A stretch of DNA of 64,000 bases from Pseudomonadota bacterium (GCA_018242505.1 JAFEBU010000003.1:54752-118751), one strand, 5' to 3'; shown: positions 29,844 through 39,220, counted from the first letter of the stretch. Notes: generated by a model from the sequence alone, not told the origin. Numbers and translations are program-made.

Positions 29844-29906
29844 ATTGAACGCCAGTTGCTGGTCAAACCTGGCTATTTTCGGGCAGGACAGGCGGGGCCA
29901 CAAACG

Positions 29907-29934
29907 AAAACGCCGGTCGCTGGGCGACCGGCGT
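29907..29934 (-). terminator. Intrinsic terminator after pal
   Basis: An 11-bp perfect stem: ACGCCGGTCGC (29910-29920) pairs with GCGACCGGCGT (29924-29934) around a TGG loop. On the minus strand it is followed by TTTT at 29910-29907 and a further T-rich stretch. It starts 23 bp after the pal stop and lies 64 bp before the cpoB start. Confidence 0.85.
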
Positions 29935-29956
29935 CGGATTCGCTTCCAATCCCTGG

Positions 29957-30418
29957 CTATTGTTGCAGCACCGTGATGCCGACACGGTTGCGCGCCCATG
30001 CGCCTTCGTCAGAGCCAACCACCTCGGGCCGCTCCTTGCCGTAGCTGATCGTCTGGATGCGCGAGGCCGGGATGCCCTGGGCCACCAGGTACTGCTTCAC
30101 GGCGTTGGCGCGACGCTCGCCGAGCGCCAGGTTGTACTCGCGCGTACCGCGCTCGTCACACTTGCCCTCGATCGTGATCGGGTAGTTCGTGTATTGCTTC
30201 AGCCAGGTCGCCTGCTTGTCGAGCGTGGCGCGGCCATCCGCCCGGACGCCGGACATGTCGGTGTCGAAGTAAACGCGGTCGCCTACATTTTGCTTGAAGT
30301 CAGCGACGGATCCAGGAGTCACCGTCGTGCTGGCCGGAACGGCAGCTTGTTGTGAGTTGCTGCAAGCGGCCATGAGAATCAGAACCGCTCCAGCAGCGAG
30401 TGCCTTCATCGTGCGCAT
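29957..30418 (-). CDS. pal: Peptidoglycan-associated lipoprotein Pal
   Basis: A 153-residue outer-membrane lipoprotein: lipobox LMAAC (modified Cys near residue 19), a Ser/Thr-rich linker, then the OmpA-like domain with VYFDTDMSGV, TIEGKCDERGTREYN and LGERRANAVKQYL, the peptidoglycan-binding signature. It anchors the outer membrane to the cell wall and interacts with TolB. ATG 30418 or 30409 (MKALAAG) could start it. It is 121 bp downstream of tolB. A strong terminator follows. Confidence 0.97.
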   Translation of the reverse strand: MRTMKALAAGAVLILMAACSNSQQAAVPASTTVTPGSVADFKQNVGDRVYFDTDMSGVRADGRATLDKQATWLKQYTNYPITIEGKCDERGTREYNLALGERRANAVKQYLVAQGIPASRIQTISYGKERPEVVGSDEGAWARNRVGITVLQQ

Positions 30419-30539
30419 CTAGTCTTTCCGCGTCGCTTCCACGCCGCGCTCCTCTCGGTTTCCCACTCAGTTCCACCGCTCCCAAACGGGTTGACCCGAG
30501 CGAGTTACGCCCGGGTCAACAAATCGATCATATCCTCCA

Positions 30540-31853
30540 TCACTGCGGAATCAAGGGTGACCATGCAGGATCCGATGCGCTGGTGGGAGTCGGCACCTGA
30601 CGCCCGAAACGCCCCGTGATGTCGATCTGCCGCAGCGACGCCGCACCGCCGCTCGAGTTCGGCTGCTGTTGGAAATACATCAGCACACGGCCGTTCGGTG
30701 CCCATGTCGGACCTTCGACGAGAAAGCCGTTGGCCAGCAAACGCTCGCCGCTGCCGTCGGGCCTCATCACGCCGATGCCGAAGCTGCTGCCCATGATCTT
30801 CGTGAAGGCGATATAGTCGCCGCGCGGCGACCAGACCGGCGTGGCATAGCGGCCGTCGCCAAAGCTGATGCGCTTTTCGCCGCCCCCGCCGGCACTCATG
30901 ACATAAAGCTGCTGGCTGCCGCCGCGATCGGAATTGAAGACGATCTGGGTACCGTCGGGCGAATAGGAAGGCGAGGTATCGATCGCCGCCGTGTTGGTCA
31001 GACGTCGGAGATTCTGGCCGCGCAGGTCCATCTCATAGAGGTCGGTATTGCCGTCCTTGGACAGGCTCATCGCCACCTTCGTGCCGTCGGGAGAGAAGCG
31101 CGGCGCGAAGCTCATGCCCGGGAAATTCCCCAGGAGCTCGCGTCGACCGGAATCGACGTTCTGCAGGTAGACCTTCGGCGGCGAATTGTTGTCGGCGTAG
31201 GCCATGTAGACGATCTCTTGCAGGGTCGGCGAGAAACGCGGCGTAATCGCCGGGGCCCGTCCGTCAGTGATATAGCGGTTGTTCGCACCATCCTGATCCA
31301 TGATCGCGATGCGCTTGGTGCGGTTGTTAACCGGCCCGGTCTCAGAGACGTAGGCAATGCGGGTGTCGAAATAACCCTCCTCGCCCGTCACGCGCTTGTA
31401 GACGGCATCCGCAATGATATGCCCCAAACGCCGCCAGTTGCTCGGCTGGCTGTTGAAAGAAAGGCCGGTCGCCTGCTGGCCGACCACCACGTCCCACAGC
31501 CGAAAATCGACCTTGATGTTCCCGCCGACCTGCGCGATCTGCCCGACGACCAGGCCTTGCGCGCCGATGCCGCGCCAGTCGGCGAAGCGCGGCGCGGCGT
31601 TCGCGTTGACGTTGCGCTCGATGAAGGAGCCGGGCGAGATCGACCTGAACAATCCGCAATTCTGCAGGTCGTTGCGGATCACTTCAGCGATCTGCGCCCC
31701 CATCGGATCTCCCGCGAAATCGACGATGGCGATCGGCACCGGCTCGAAGCTCGGTTTCGTCATGTCGATCGTGAGCTGGGCATGTGCCGGCACCGTGACG
31801 GCGGCCAGGACCGCGGCGCACAGCATTGTCCGCAGATGTCTAAAGTGCATCAT
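30540..31853 (-). CDS. tolB: Tol-Pal system protein TolB
   Basis: A 437-residue periplasmic beta-propeller: signal peptide (LCAAVLAAVTVPAHAQ, cleavage after AHA), an N-terminal alpha/beta domain with IAIVDFAGD and VIRNDLQNCGLF, then WD40-like PD40 repeats with RFSPDG, SYSPDGTQIVFNSDRGG and PVWSPRGDYIAF. It shuttles between Pal and TolA. ATG 31853 has GAGG six bases upstream; ATG 31865 is an alternative. It follows tolA by about 49 bp. Confidence 0.97.
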   Translation of the reverse strand: MMHFRHLRTMLCAAVLAAVTVPAHAQLTIDMTKPSFEPVPIAIVDFAGDPMGAQIAEVIRNDLQNCGLFRSISPGSFIERNVNANAAPRFADWRGIGAQGLVVGQIAQVGGNIKVDFRLWDVVVGQQATGLSFNSQPSNWRRLGHIIADAVYKRVTGEEGYFDTRIAYVSETGPVNNRTKRIAIMDQDGANNRYITDGRAPAITPRFSPTLQEIVYMAYADNNSPPKVYLQNVDSGRRELLGNFPGMSFAPRFSPDGTKVAMSLSKDGNTDLYEMDLRGQNLRRLTNTAAIDTSPSYSPDGTQIVFNSDRGGSQQLYVMSAGGGGEKRISFGDGRYATPVWSPRGDYIAFTKIMGSSFGIGVMRPDGSGERLLANGFLVEGPTWAPNGRVLMYFQQQPNSSGGAASLRQIDITGRFGRQVPTPTSASDPAWSPLIPQ

Positions 31854-31902
31854 GTCGAACCTCATGGTTGTTGGAGGGGCAGCTTCTATAGCGCGACCAT
31901 CG

Positions 31903-32850
31903 TCAGTAGTCGCGGGGATCGAAGTGGAAGGTGATGGTACGCCATGCATTGTATTTCTCCGATGACAGCGGCCACGGCTGGCAGCGCGGGTTCATGACCG
32001 CCCGCCACGCAGCGTCGGCGGCCGCGCGATAGACGGGATCGCTGTTGTACCGCCCGGTCTCCTCGACCTTCGCATTCACCGGCGTGCCATCCTGGTTCAT
32101 CTGCACGACCAGCGTCACGATCGGCGCATCCTTGGACCCGCCGAACGAGTTCCAGCACGGCCTGATCTTGTTGCGCACGCCCTCGATCTCGCTCGCCGAC
32201 ACCACATTCGCGAGGTTGGGAGCGCTTGGCGCCTGACGGGTCACCTGCTCCACCGGCTTGGCCTGCTGCTCGGGGGTCTGGATCTTCGTCCGCGACTGCT
32301 GGTTCTTGAGGATGCTGTCGACCAGGTTGTCGACATTGGGCTTCGGCGGATGCGGCTTGGGCGGCTGCGGCTTGGGCTCGACCTTCTTCACCTCCGGCTT
32401 GGGCGGCTGCGGCTTGGGCGGCTCCGGCGGCTTCTCGACCTTGGGCGGCTCCGGCTCCTTGGGCTTCATCGCGATCTTGTCGTCGACCGGCTTCGGCGGC
32501 TCGGGCTTCGGCTTCTCCACCGGTGCAGGCGGAAGAGGAATGGCCTTGGCCTCCTCCGGTTTCGGCGTCGGAGGCGCTGGCGGAGGCTCAGCGGTCTTGG
32601 GCGGCGGCGCCTTGGTCGTCTCCTTGTCGATCTTGGCGTCCTTGGGCTGCGGCGGCGGATTGCCGATCGTCGGTGCCGCGGCGTGCGGCGCGATCGCCTC
32701 GAAGTCCACCATCACCGGTTCGGGTTCGATTTCGGGCCGGCTGAAGAAATTGAAGTTCACGATCGCCGCCACCAGCGCGAAGACGTGCACACCCAGCGAC
32801 AGCAAGGCCGGGGTGCGCATCTCGACATTGGTGCCGGGGCGGCGGAACAT
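31903..32850 (-). CDS. tolA: Tol-Pal system protein TolA
   Basis: A 315-residue protein: one N-terminal membrane helix (about 15-36), a long Pro/Lys-rich periplasmic stretch (about 60-190) with repeated PKPEPPKP-like units, and a C-terminal TonB/TolA-like domain (CWNSFGGSKDAPIVTLVVQMNQDG, then AAWRAVMNPRCQPWPL). It transmits proton-motive energy from TolQR to TolB/Pal. In many alphaproteobacteria the linker is proline-rich rather than the Ala/Lys helix of E. coli, as here. It starts 18 bp after tolR. Confidence 0.95.
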   Translation of the reverse strand: MFRRPGTNVEMRTPALLSLGVHVFALVAAIVNFNFFSRPEIEPEPVMVDFEAIAPHAAAPTIGNPPPQPKDAKIDKETTKAPPPKTAEPPPAPPTPKPEEAKAIPLPPAPVEKPKPEPPKPVDDKIAMKPKEPEPPKVEKPPEPPKPQPPKPEVKKVEPKPQPPKPHPPKPNVDNLVDSILKNQQSRTKIQTPEQQAKPVEQVTRQAPSAPNLANVVSASEIEGVRNKIRPCWNSFGGSKDAPIVTLVVQMNQDGTPVNAKVEETGRYNSDPVYRAAADAAWRAVMNPRCQPWPLSSEKYNAWRTITFHFDPRDY

Positions 32851-32868
32851 CGCGATCCGATCTGCCGA

Positions 32869-33357
32869 TCAGCGCCGCTTCGCCGGTTGGGCCGGCGCCG
32901 TGGACTTGGACGACGTCGGCTCGGCCTGCTCGCCGAGGAGGCCGAGCTGGCGGAAGCCGGCATCGATCACGACGCCCATCACCTGCATCATGCGCCCGTA
33001 GTTGATCGCCTTGTCGCCGCGAATGAAGACCCGCTGGTCCGGCTTCTCCTCGTGCACCGCCTTGAGCTTGGTGCTGAGTTCGTCGATGTCGTATTTGGTG
33101 TCGCCGAGAAAAACCTCGTCCTTGGCATTGACCGACACGACCAGGGGCTCGTCCTTGCCGCCGATCTGCTGGGCGCTGGTCTTGGGCAGATCGACCGGCA
33201 CGCCGACCTGCAGGAGCGGCGCGGTGATCATGAAGATCACCAGCAGCACCAACATCACGTCGACCATCGGCGTGACGTTGATGTCGGCGATCGGTTGGTA
33301 ACGGCGCCGGCGAAACCGGCCGCCGCCGGCGGCGGCAGAGGGAATGATGGCAGCCAT
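32869..33357 (-). CDS. tolR: Tol-Pal system protein TolR
   Basis: A 162-residue protein: one membrane helix (about 31-50) with the ADINVTPMVDVMLVLLVIFM sequence containing the essential Asp, then an ExbD-like periplasmic domain with VFIRGDKAINYGRMMQVM. With TolQ it forms the proton-driven motor. Its ATG overlaps the tolQ stop (TGATG). The C-terminal 15 residues are Ser/Ala/Lys-rich. Confidence 0.96.
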   Translation of the reverse strand: MAAIIPSAAAGGGRFRRRRYQPIADINVTPMVDVMLVLLVIFMITAPLLQVGVPVDLPKTSAQQIGGKDEPLVVSVNAKDEVFLGDTKYDIDELSTKLKAVHEEKPDQRVFIRGDKAINYGRMMQVMGVVIDAGFRQLGLLGEQAEPTSSKSTAPAQPAKRR

Positions 33358-34091
33358 CAGACATGCTCCTCGAGCTGCCGGGACAGGATGGTGATGAACT
33401 CGCCCGCAAACGCCTCGAGCTGCAGGGCATAGCGCTGCACCTGGCCCGAGAGAATATTGTAGGCGCCGGCGGCCGGGATCGCCGCCACCAGGCCGATCGC
33501 GGTGGCGAACAAGGCCTCGGAGATGCCCGGCGCCACAACGGCCAGCGATGTGTTCTTCGACACCGCGATATGGCCGAAGCTGTTCATGATGCCCCACACC
33601 GTGCCGAACAGGCCGACGAAGGTGGCGTTGGCGCCGACCGTGGCGAGAAAGCCCAGCCGCTTCTCGATCGCCTCCATCTCGCGCTGGATGGTGACGCTCA
33701 TCACCTGCTCGATGCGCTGGCGCAGCCCTGCCCGCGCCGAGGCGCTGGCGGCCAGTCCCTTGGACACCGAGCGGCGCCACTCGCGCATCGCGGCGGAGAA
33801 AATGCTCGACATCGGATCGTCCGGCTTGCTGCCGACGCGGTCATAGAGGTCCTCGAGCGAGACACCCGACCAGAAGGTATCCTCGAAGACCTGTGCGCTG
33901 CGCTTCAAAGCGCGCAGCCGGATCATCTTCTCGAAGATGATCGCCCACGACCAGAACGACGCCAGCAACAAGGCGATCATGACCGCCTTCACGACCCAGT
34001 CGGCCTGTAGAAACAGGCCGTAGATCGACATATCGATGGGAGGGCTGCTGCCGCCAAGGGGGGTGCTGGCGACCTGCGATATCGGGTCCAT
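33357..34091 (-). CDS. tolQ: Tol-Pal system protein TolQ
   Basis: A 244-residue MotA/TolQ/ExbB family protein with three helices (about 29-52, 150-172 and 182-206). The conserved stretches are FLATVGANATFVGLFGTVWGIM and ISEALFATAIGLVAAIPA, which line the proton path. It starts 26 bp after ybgC, in the standard ybgC-tolQRAB-pal order. Confidence 0.97.
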   Translation of the reverse strand: MDPISQVASTPLGGSSPPIDMSIYGLFLQADWVVKAVMIALLLASFWSWAIIFEKMIRLRALKRSAQVFEDTFWSGVSLEDLYDRVGSKPDDPMSSIFSAAMREWRRSVSKGLAASASARAGLRQRIEQVMSVTIQREMEAIEKRLGFLATVGANATFVGLFGTVWGIMNSFGHIAVSKNTSLAVVAPGISEALFATAIGLVAAIPAAGAYNILSGQVQRYALQLEAFAGEFITILSRQLEEHV

Positions 34092-34117
34092 TGGTATTCT
34101 CCGTCCGTTACAGAGCG

Positions 34118-34597
34118 TTATATCCGAATATGGCGTGAGCGGGGCGGGTCCGATGGCGCAACTGCTTGCAAGGCTTGTCGAATCTCGGTCGGAAGTCGCG
34201 CCGGACGGCCGCCGGGACTCATGCAGGCGACGACAAGTTCCGTATGCACAAGCACTTCGGCGCCGCGTCGGGCCTCCTGCAGCATGTCAAGCGATGCGCC
34301 GCGCAGTTCGCCGCAGCAGGTCACGATCTCGATGATATCGTCGAGCCGAGCGGGCTTCAGGTAGTCGATGGTGCAGCGGCGCACGACCCAGTTGATGTTC
34401 TTCTCGACCCGCAATGCGCTGTGCTCCTGGCCCAGGAGCCGCAGCATCTCGGTTCGACCGCGTTCGAGAAAGCGCAGCCAGTTGGCGTAATAGACGATGC
34501 CGGCGGCGTCGGTGTCCTCATAGTAGACCCGCAACGGCAGGTGGTGCCGCCCTCCCTCGATGCGCCCCGAGGTGGGCGGGAGCCCCGACGCACTCAC
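34118..34597 (-). CDS. ybgC: Tol-Pal associated acyl-CoA thioesterase YbgC
   Basis: A 159-residue hotdog-fold thioesterase: [19 protein letters not shown], with the catalytic Asp and the HotDog helix, and [13 protein letters not shown]. It hydrolyses acyl-CoA or acyl-ACP and is thought to act in phospholipid metabolism near the Tol complex. GTG 34597 overlaps the ruvB stop (GTGA), implying coupled translation. The first 19 residues are an unconserved extension. Confidence 0.93.
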   Translation of the reverse strand: MSASGLPPTSGRIEGGRHHLPLRVYYEDTDAAGIVYYANWLRFLERGRTEMLRLLGQEHSALRVEKNINWVVRRCTIDYLKPARLDDIIEIVTCCGELRGASLDMLQEARRGAEVLVHTELVVACMSPGGRPARLPTEIRQALQAVAPSDPPRSRHIRI

Positions 34598-35649
34598 GCC
34601 TCGTCCGCCGGCTCGCCCGTCGCGAGCAAGTCGAGCTGGCGCTTCTGTTCCTTCGGCAGGACCAGGCCGAGATGGCGATAGCCGCCTTCCGACAGCAGCC
34701 GGCCGCGGGGCGTACGCATCAGCAGGCCGAGCTGCATGAGATAGGGTTCGATCACGTCCTCGATGACGTCGCGCTGCTCGGAAAGCGCCGCGGCCAGCGT
34801 GTCGACGCCGACCGGCCCGCCGCCGTAATTCTCGGCAATACAGGTGAGGTAGCGCCGATCCATCGGATCAAGGCCTCGTACATCAATCTCGAGTCGCGTC
34901 AGCGCCTCGTCGGCAGCCTTGGCATCGACCACGGCATGTCCCGCGACCGCGGCGAAGTCGCGGACCCGCCGCAACAGGCGATTGGCGACGCGCGGCGTGC
35001 CGCGCGAGCGGCGCGCGATCTCCGCCCCGCCGTCCTTCGCCATCTCCATCTTCAGGACCCGCGCGGCGCGATGCACGATCGTCTCGAGTTCCGCCGGCTC
35101 GTAGAAGATCATGCGCAGGGGAATGCCGAAGCGCTCGCGCAATGGCCGCGTCATCAGCCCCGAGCGCGTTGTGGCACCGACCAAGGTGAAAGGCGGCAGC
35201 TCGATGCGGACCGAGCGCGCCGCCGGCCCCTCGCCGATCATCAGGTCGAGCTGGAAGTCCTCCATCGCCGGATAGAGGATCTCCTCGATCGCCGGATTGA
35301 GGCGATGGATCTCGTCGATGAACAGCACGTCGTGCGGCTGCAGGTTGGTGAGCTGAGCGGCAAGGTCGCCCGCCTTCTGGATCACCGGGCCCGAAGTGGC
35401 GCGAAAGCCCACGCCCATCTCGCGGGCCACGATCTGCGCCAGCGTCGTCTTGCCGAGGCCGGGCGGGCCGTGGAACAGCACATGATCGAGCGCTTCCTTG
35501 CGCGCCCTGGCGGCGGCAATGAAGATCTTGAGATTCTCGCGCACCTGCTTCTGGCCGATGAAATCGTCGAGCGTCTGCGGCCTCAGCGCGAGTTCCGCCG
35601 AATCCTCCTCAGCCCGCTTGCCGGCCACCAGACGCTCCGCATCGTTCAT
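34594..35649 (-). CDS. ruvB: Holliday junction branch migration helicase RuvB
   Basis: A 351-residue AAA+ motor: Walker [12 protein letters not shown] (about 60-70), Walker [11 protein letters not shown], sensor 1 GATTRSG with the arginine finger region RPLRERFG, and the winged-helix C-terminus ([19 protein letters not shown]). It drives branch migration with RuvA at Holliday junctions. ATG 35649 overlaps the ruvA stop (ATGA). The frame extends upstream over ruvA as a shadow. Confidence 0.98.
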   Translation of the reverse strand: MNDAERLVAGKRAEEDSAELALRPQTLDDFIGQKQVRENLKIFIAAARARKEALDHVLFHGPPGLGKTTLAQIVAREMGVGFRATSGPVIQKAGDLAAQLTNLQPHDVLFIDEIHRLNPAIEEILYPAMEDFQLDLMIGEGPAARSVRIELPPFTLVGATTRSGLMTRPLRERFGIPLRMIFYEPAELETIVHRAARVLKMEMAKDGGAEIARRSRGTPRVANRLLRRVRDFAAVAGHAVVDAKAADEALTRLEIDVRGLDPMDRRYLTCIAENYGGGPVGVDTLAAALSEQRDVIEDVIEPYLMQLGLLMRTPRGRLLSEGGYRHLGLVLPKEQKRQLDLLATGEPADEA

Positions 35650-36260
35650 CGCGCGAGCTCCTGCAGGCCGGCCCGGATCACCGCATCGAGCCTGGCATCG
35701 GCTCCCAGCCGCTGGGTGACGCGGGCCACGGCGCCGAACGCCTCCACACGGCGATAGCCAAGATTGACAAGGGCCGACACGGCATCCTCGTTGACCGAAC
35801 TTCCGGCCGCCGCCATTGGCGCCACCTCGGCCGTTTTCGCCGCGGCTGGTGCGACACCGAAGGCCGCAGCCTTGTCCTTGAGTTCGGTGGCGAGGCGCGC
35901 GGCGAGCTTGGGCCCTACACCGGACGCGCGGCTCAAGCTCGCCCGATCCTGGGCGGCAATGGCCCGCGCGATCTCCTCGGGCGCCAGCGTCGAGAGGATG
36001 GAGAGCGCCACCCGCGCTCCAACGCCCTGCACGGTCGTGAGGATGCGGAACCAGTCCCGTTCGCTCGTCCCGAGGAAGCCATAGAGCGCGATTGCATCCT
36101 CGCGCACGATCGTCTCGACCAGGAGCGATGCCGGACCGCCGACCACGAGGTCGCGCAAGGTGCGCGCCGAAGCGGCGACAAGATAGCCGACTCCGTTCAC
36201 ATCGATCACCGCGCTGTCCTCGTCGACAGCATCGACTGTGCCCTTCAACTTGGCGATCAC
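35646..36260 (-). CDS. ruvA: Holliday junction branch migration subunit RuvA
   Basis: A 204-residue protein: OB domain starting [12 protein letters not shown], helix-hairpin-helix motifs [14 protein letters not shown] and [19 protein letters not shown], and a C-terminal three-helix domain ([15 protein letters not shown]) that contacts RuvB. GTG 36260 overlaps the ruvC stop (GTGA). The longer frame upstream lies inside ruvC and is not used. Confidence 0.97.
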   Translation of the reverse strand: MIAKLKGTVDAVDEDSAVIDVNGVGYLVAASARTLRDLVVGGPASLLVETIVREDAIALYGFLGTSERDWFRILTTVQGVGARVALSILSTLAPEEIARAIAAQDRASLSRASGVGPKLAARLATELKDKAAAFGVAPAAAKTAEVAPMAAAGSSVNEDAVSALVNLGYRRVEAFGAVARVTQRLGADARLDAVIRAGLQELAR

Positions 36261-36748
36261 AGCGTCGCCTCCACGCGCTTGGCCGTCGCGCGATGATGGG
36301 CATGGCAAATCGCGACGGCGAGCGCATCGGCGGCGTCAGCCGTCGCCTCGACGCCAGGCAACAGGCGGCCCACCATCATGGCGATCTGCCGCTTGTCGGC
36401 ATGGCCCCCGCCGACCACGGACTTCTTCACCAGGTTTGCCGCATACTCGAAGACCGGCAGCCCGGCGCGCGCCGGCGCCAGCAGCACCACGCCGCGCGCC
36501 TGTCCGAGCTTGAGCGTCGAACCCGGGTTGATGTTCACGAAAGTCTCCTCGACCGCCGCCTCCATAGGCCGTTGCGCCGCCACGACGGCCGCCACGCCAT
36601 CGAACAACTCGCAGAGCCGCTCCGCCAGCGACCGCCCGCCCGCGACCTTGATCGCCCCATGGCCGATATGCCGCAGCCGGTTGCCGTCAACCTCGATCAC
36701 GCCCCAGCCGGTCGACCGCAGACCCGGATCGAGGCCGATCAGTCTCAT
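36257..36748 (-). CDS. ruvC: Crossover junction endodeoxyribonuclease RuvC
   Basis: A 163-residue RNase H-fold nuclease: [18 protein letters not shown] with the first catalytic Asp, [21 protein letters not shown] with Glu, and [15 protein letters not shown] with the last Asp pair. It resolves Holliday junctions made mobile by RuvAB. ATG 36748 begins 9 bp after the yebC stop. All four acidic positions look present. Confidence 0.97.
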   Translation of the reverse strand: MRLIGLDPGLRSTGWGVIEVDGNRLRHIGHGAIKVAGGRSLAERLCELFDGVAAVVAAQRPMEAAVEETFVNINPGSTLKLGQARGVVLLAPARAGLPVFEYAANLVKKSVVGGGHADKRQIAMMVGRLLPGVEATADAADALAVAICHAHHRATAKRVEATL

Positions 36749-36756
36749 CGCGCCGC

Positions 36757-37515
36757 TCAGGCCGCGAACTTCGCCAGAGCGTCGTCCGACAACTCGAAGT
36801 TGGCGTAGACGTTCTGGACGTCGTCGCTGTCCTCCAGAGCCGAAATCAAGTCGAGCAGCGTCTGCGCCGTGTCGCCCTCGACGGACGTTGTCGTCTTGGG
36901 GCGCCACATCAGCTTGGCCGACGACGGCTGGCCGAGCGACTTCTCGAGGGCCTCGCGGGTGGCATTGAAGGCGTCCTGCGTGCAGTAGATTTCGTGTACC
37001 GCGTCCTCGCCCTCGCCGCTCACGACATCGTCGGCACCGGCGTCGATCGCCTTTTCCATGATCTCGTCGGCCGTGCCGGCCTTGAGCGGATAACGGAATT
37101 CGCCCATCCGATCGAACAGGAAGGACACGCTGTTCGATTCGCCGAGGTTGCCGCCATGCTTGGCGAAGATCGACCGCACTTCGCCCGCTGTACGGTTACG
37201 GTTGTTGGTCAGAGCCTCGACGATCACCGCCACTCCACCCGGACCGTAGCCTTCGTAACGCACCTCGTCGTAGTTGGCGTCGGCCTCGTTGCCCGAACCG
37301 CGCTTGATTGCGCGATCGATCGTGTCCCTGGTCATATTGGCCTCACGCGCTGCGATCACTGCAGCGCGCAGGCGGGGATTGGCATTGGGATCAGGCGCGC
37401 CCAGACGCGCAGCGGTGGTGATCTCGCGGATCAGCTTGGTGAAGATCTTCGCCCGCTGGGCATCCTGTCGGCCCTTGCGGTGCATGATATTCTTGAATTG
37501 CGAATGGCCAGCCAT
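36757..37515 (-). CDS. yebC: YebC/PmpR family transcriptional regulator
   Basis: A 252-residue protein starting [19 protein letters not shown], the family signature, followed by [10 protein letters not shown] and [23 protein letters not shown]. YebC-type proteins bind DNA as regulators, and some members help ribosomes through proline stretches. It is the first gene of the ruvCAB-tol-pal run, and tandem terminators separate it from the upstream YmdB-like gene. A promoter must lie between 37516 and 37610. Confidence 0.97.
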   Translation of the reverse strand: MAGHSQFKNIMHRKGRQDAQRAKIFTKLIREITTAARLGAPDPNANPRLRAAVIAAREANMTRDTIDRAIKRGSGNEADANYDEVRYEGYGPGGVAVIVEALTNNRNRTAGEVRSIFAKHGGNLGESNSVSFLFDRMGEFRYPLKAGTADEIMEKAIDAGADDVVSGEGEDAVHEIYCTQDAFNATREALEKSLGQPSSAKLMWRPKTTTSVEGDTAQTLLDLISALEDSDDVQNVYANFELSDDALAKFAA

Positions 37516-37611
37516 CGCCCGACAACCAGATTCAGTGAGGTGATGGGCCGCCTATACCACTTCTCGTGGGCTTTGGGACTGTTAGAGACGGGGTAAGGAG
37601 AAGCTGCAGAC

Positions 37612-37637
37612 AAAAAGGCGGGGGCCGAAGCCCCCGC
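37612..37637 (-). terminator. Second of two tandem intrinsic terminators
   Basis: GCGGGGGC (37618-37625) pairs with GCCCCCGC (37630-37637) around a CGAA tetraloop. On the minus strand the stem is followed by C then five T (37616-37612). It is the second to be met by transcription from the ymdB-like gene. Confidence 0.88.
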
Positions 37638-37638
37638 T

Positions 37639-37666
37639 AAAAAACGTCGGAACCTAGATTCCGACG
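37639..37666 (-). terminator. First of two tandem intrinsic terminators
   Basis: CGTCGGAA (37645-37652) pairs with TTCCGACG (37659-37666) around a six-base loop, and the minus strand continues directly into six T (37644-37639). It lies about 150 bp after the ymdB-like stop. Confidence 0.85.
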
Positions 37667-37817
37667 CCCCCTCTAACCTTGGAAGACAGTCCGCCAACGC
37701 GGCGAAAAATCGTTTAACATCAAAAGGATGCCGAATTTTCCCCAGACCGTCAACGGTCCTCTTCAAGCTACTCGTAATAGGTATGGAAGCCCCTTCCGAG
37801 ATACAAGATGCTGAAAG

Positions 37818-38624
37818 CTACTCGGTAGGCGAGAGGCGCCCCCCGATCCGGACCGGCCGAATCGACCGTGCCAGCCCGGTCTTGTCGTCGCTCTCGACCA
37901 GCACGGCGCACAGGGTCCCCTGGCCCTCCGCCGGCGACAGGCGATCGCCCGGCACCTTCCTGATGAAGCGCTGCACGGCCGCGTCCTTCTTCATGCCGAT
38001 CACGGAATCGTAGTCGCCGCACATGCCGACATCAGTCTGGTAGGCCGTACCGGCCGGCAGGATCCAATGATCGGCGGTGGGAATGTGGCTGTGTGTGCCC
38101 AGCACCGCCGAGACCCGGCCATCGCAATGATGACCCATCGACTGCTTCTCGCTGGTCGCCTCGCCGTGCACATCGACCAGGATGAAGTGCGCGGAACGGC
38201 CCAACACATACTTCGCAAGCTCCGCATCCACGGTGCGAAACGGATCGTCGAGCGGCTCCATGAACAGCCGGCACATCACGTTCACGACCAGGATCTTCTG
38301 ACCGCGCGCGGTCTCGAACAGATTGGCGCCCCAGCCAGGGGTGCCGGGGGGAAAGTTCACCGGTCGCAAGAGGCGTTTGTCCTGGGCGATGTAGGGAATG
38401 ATCTCGCGCTGATCCCACACGTGATTGCCGGTGGTGATGCAGTCGACGCCGCGATTGTGCAGCTCGGCGCAGATCTTGGCGGTGATGCCGAAGCCCGCCG
38501 CTGCGTTCTCGCCATTCACCACGACGAAATCCAGGCCGAGTTCCTGGCGCAGCCGCGGCACGTTCGCGGTTACAGCCTCGCGGCCGGACCGTCCGACGAT
38601 GTCTCCACAAAAAAGAACCTTCAT
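37818..38624 (-). CDS. YmdB family metallophosphoesterase
   Basis: A 268-residue calcineurin-like phosphodiesterase: FCGDIVGRSGREAV (metal Asp), VNGENAAAGFGIT, TTGNHVWDQRE (catalytic GNH), VDVHGEATSEK and GTHSHIPTAD (GxHxH). The YmdB/TIGR00282 family hydrolyses 2',3'-cyclic nucleotides or cAMP. It is often near the 5-formyl-THF cyclo-ligase gene in alphaproteobacteria, and here its ATG lies 3 bp after that stop. All metal ligands look present. Confidence 0.92.
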   Translation of the reverse strand: MKVLFCGDIVGRSGREAVTANVPRLRQELGLDFVVVNGENAAAGFGITAKICAELHNRGVDCITTGNHVWDQREIIPYIAQDKRLLRPVNFPPGTPGWGANLFETARGQKILVVNVMCRLFMEPLDDPFRTVDAELAKYVLGRSAHFILVDVHGEATSEKQSMGHHCDGRVSAVLGTHSHIPTADHWILPAGTAYQTDVGMCGDYDSVIGMKKDAAVQRFIRKVPGDRLSPAEGQGTLCAVLVESDDKTGLARSIRPVRIGGRLSPTE

Positions 38625-38627
38625 CCC

Positions 38628-39203
38628 TCAGACAAAGGCGCAAGCACGCTGATCGGTCAACAACCAATCAAGTCGCTGGTCCTGCGGTCCGTACGGAACG
38701 TCGGGGACAAGCTGGGCGTCGAAGGCGACGCCCACTGCGGTGATCCTTCCTGCGGCACGCAACGCGGCGAGCGTGCGATCGTAGAAGCCGCCGCCGTAGC
38801 CCAGCCGCCATCCCTCCTCGCTGCAGGCCAGCAGCGGCACCAGCAGCGCTTCGGGCTCGATGGCTTCGCGCTTCGCCTGCGGCTGCAGCGTGCCGAACAC
38901 GCCTGCCTCGAGCGGATCGCCTGGCCGCCATGCCCGGAAGAGGAGCCTCTGCCCCTTGCCTTGGACGACCGGCAGGGCGAGTTGGCAGCCCTGGTTGAAG
39001 AGCTCGATCATCAGCGGCCGAAGATCGATCTCCTCCTTGATCGGCCAGAAGCCGGAGACGATCATCGGCGTCTCGAACGGCCGCTCGCGCCGGAAGGTGG
39101 CGAGCAGGCCCTCTGCGGCCGAACGACGATCGGTATCGGCCAAGGTACTGCGCCAGGCCAGCATGGCGCTGCGCAAAGTGCGCTTCTCGTCGATCGGATT
39201 CAT
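38628..39203 (-). CDS. 5-formyltetrahydrofolate cyclo-ligase
   Basis: A 191-residue protein: starts MNPIDEKRTLRSAML, with conserved GFWPIKEEIDLRPLM and LACSEEGWRLGYGGGFYDRTLA, the ATP/folate site. It converts 5-formyl-THF to methenyl-THF using ATP. The gene (ygfA/fau) is downstream of 6S RNA in many bacteria, and here the 6S RNA ends about 18 bases before this ATG. It may therefore be read through from the RNA promoter. Confidence 0.93.
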   Translation of the reverse strand: MNPIDEKRTLRSAMLAWRSTLADTDRRSAAEGLLATFRRERPFETPMIVSGFWPIKEEIDLRPLMIELFNQGCQLALPVVQGKGQRLLFRAWRPGDPLEAGVFGTLQPQAKREAIEPEALLVPLLACSEEGWRLGYGGGFYDRTLAALRAAGRITAVGVAFDAQLVPDVPYGPQDQRLDWLLTDQRACAFV

Positions 39204-39220
39204 GTCAGGAAGAAGAACAA

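Larger units (their letters stand above)
37516..37817. other. Intergenic region between yebC and ymdB-like gene
   Basis: 302 bp without a gene. It holds two intrinsic terminators for the ymdB-side transcript (37612-37666). The part next to yebC contains GTGGTATAGGCGG on the minus strand, whose TATAGG could be a -10 box, but I see no good -35 element. No other structure was recognised. Confidence 0.6.

Noticed and set aside
37639..37666. Plus-strand terminator reading of the hairpins near yebC
   Set aside because: On the plus strand the stems are followed by A-runs, and no plus-strand gene precedes them.
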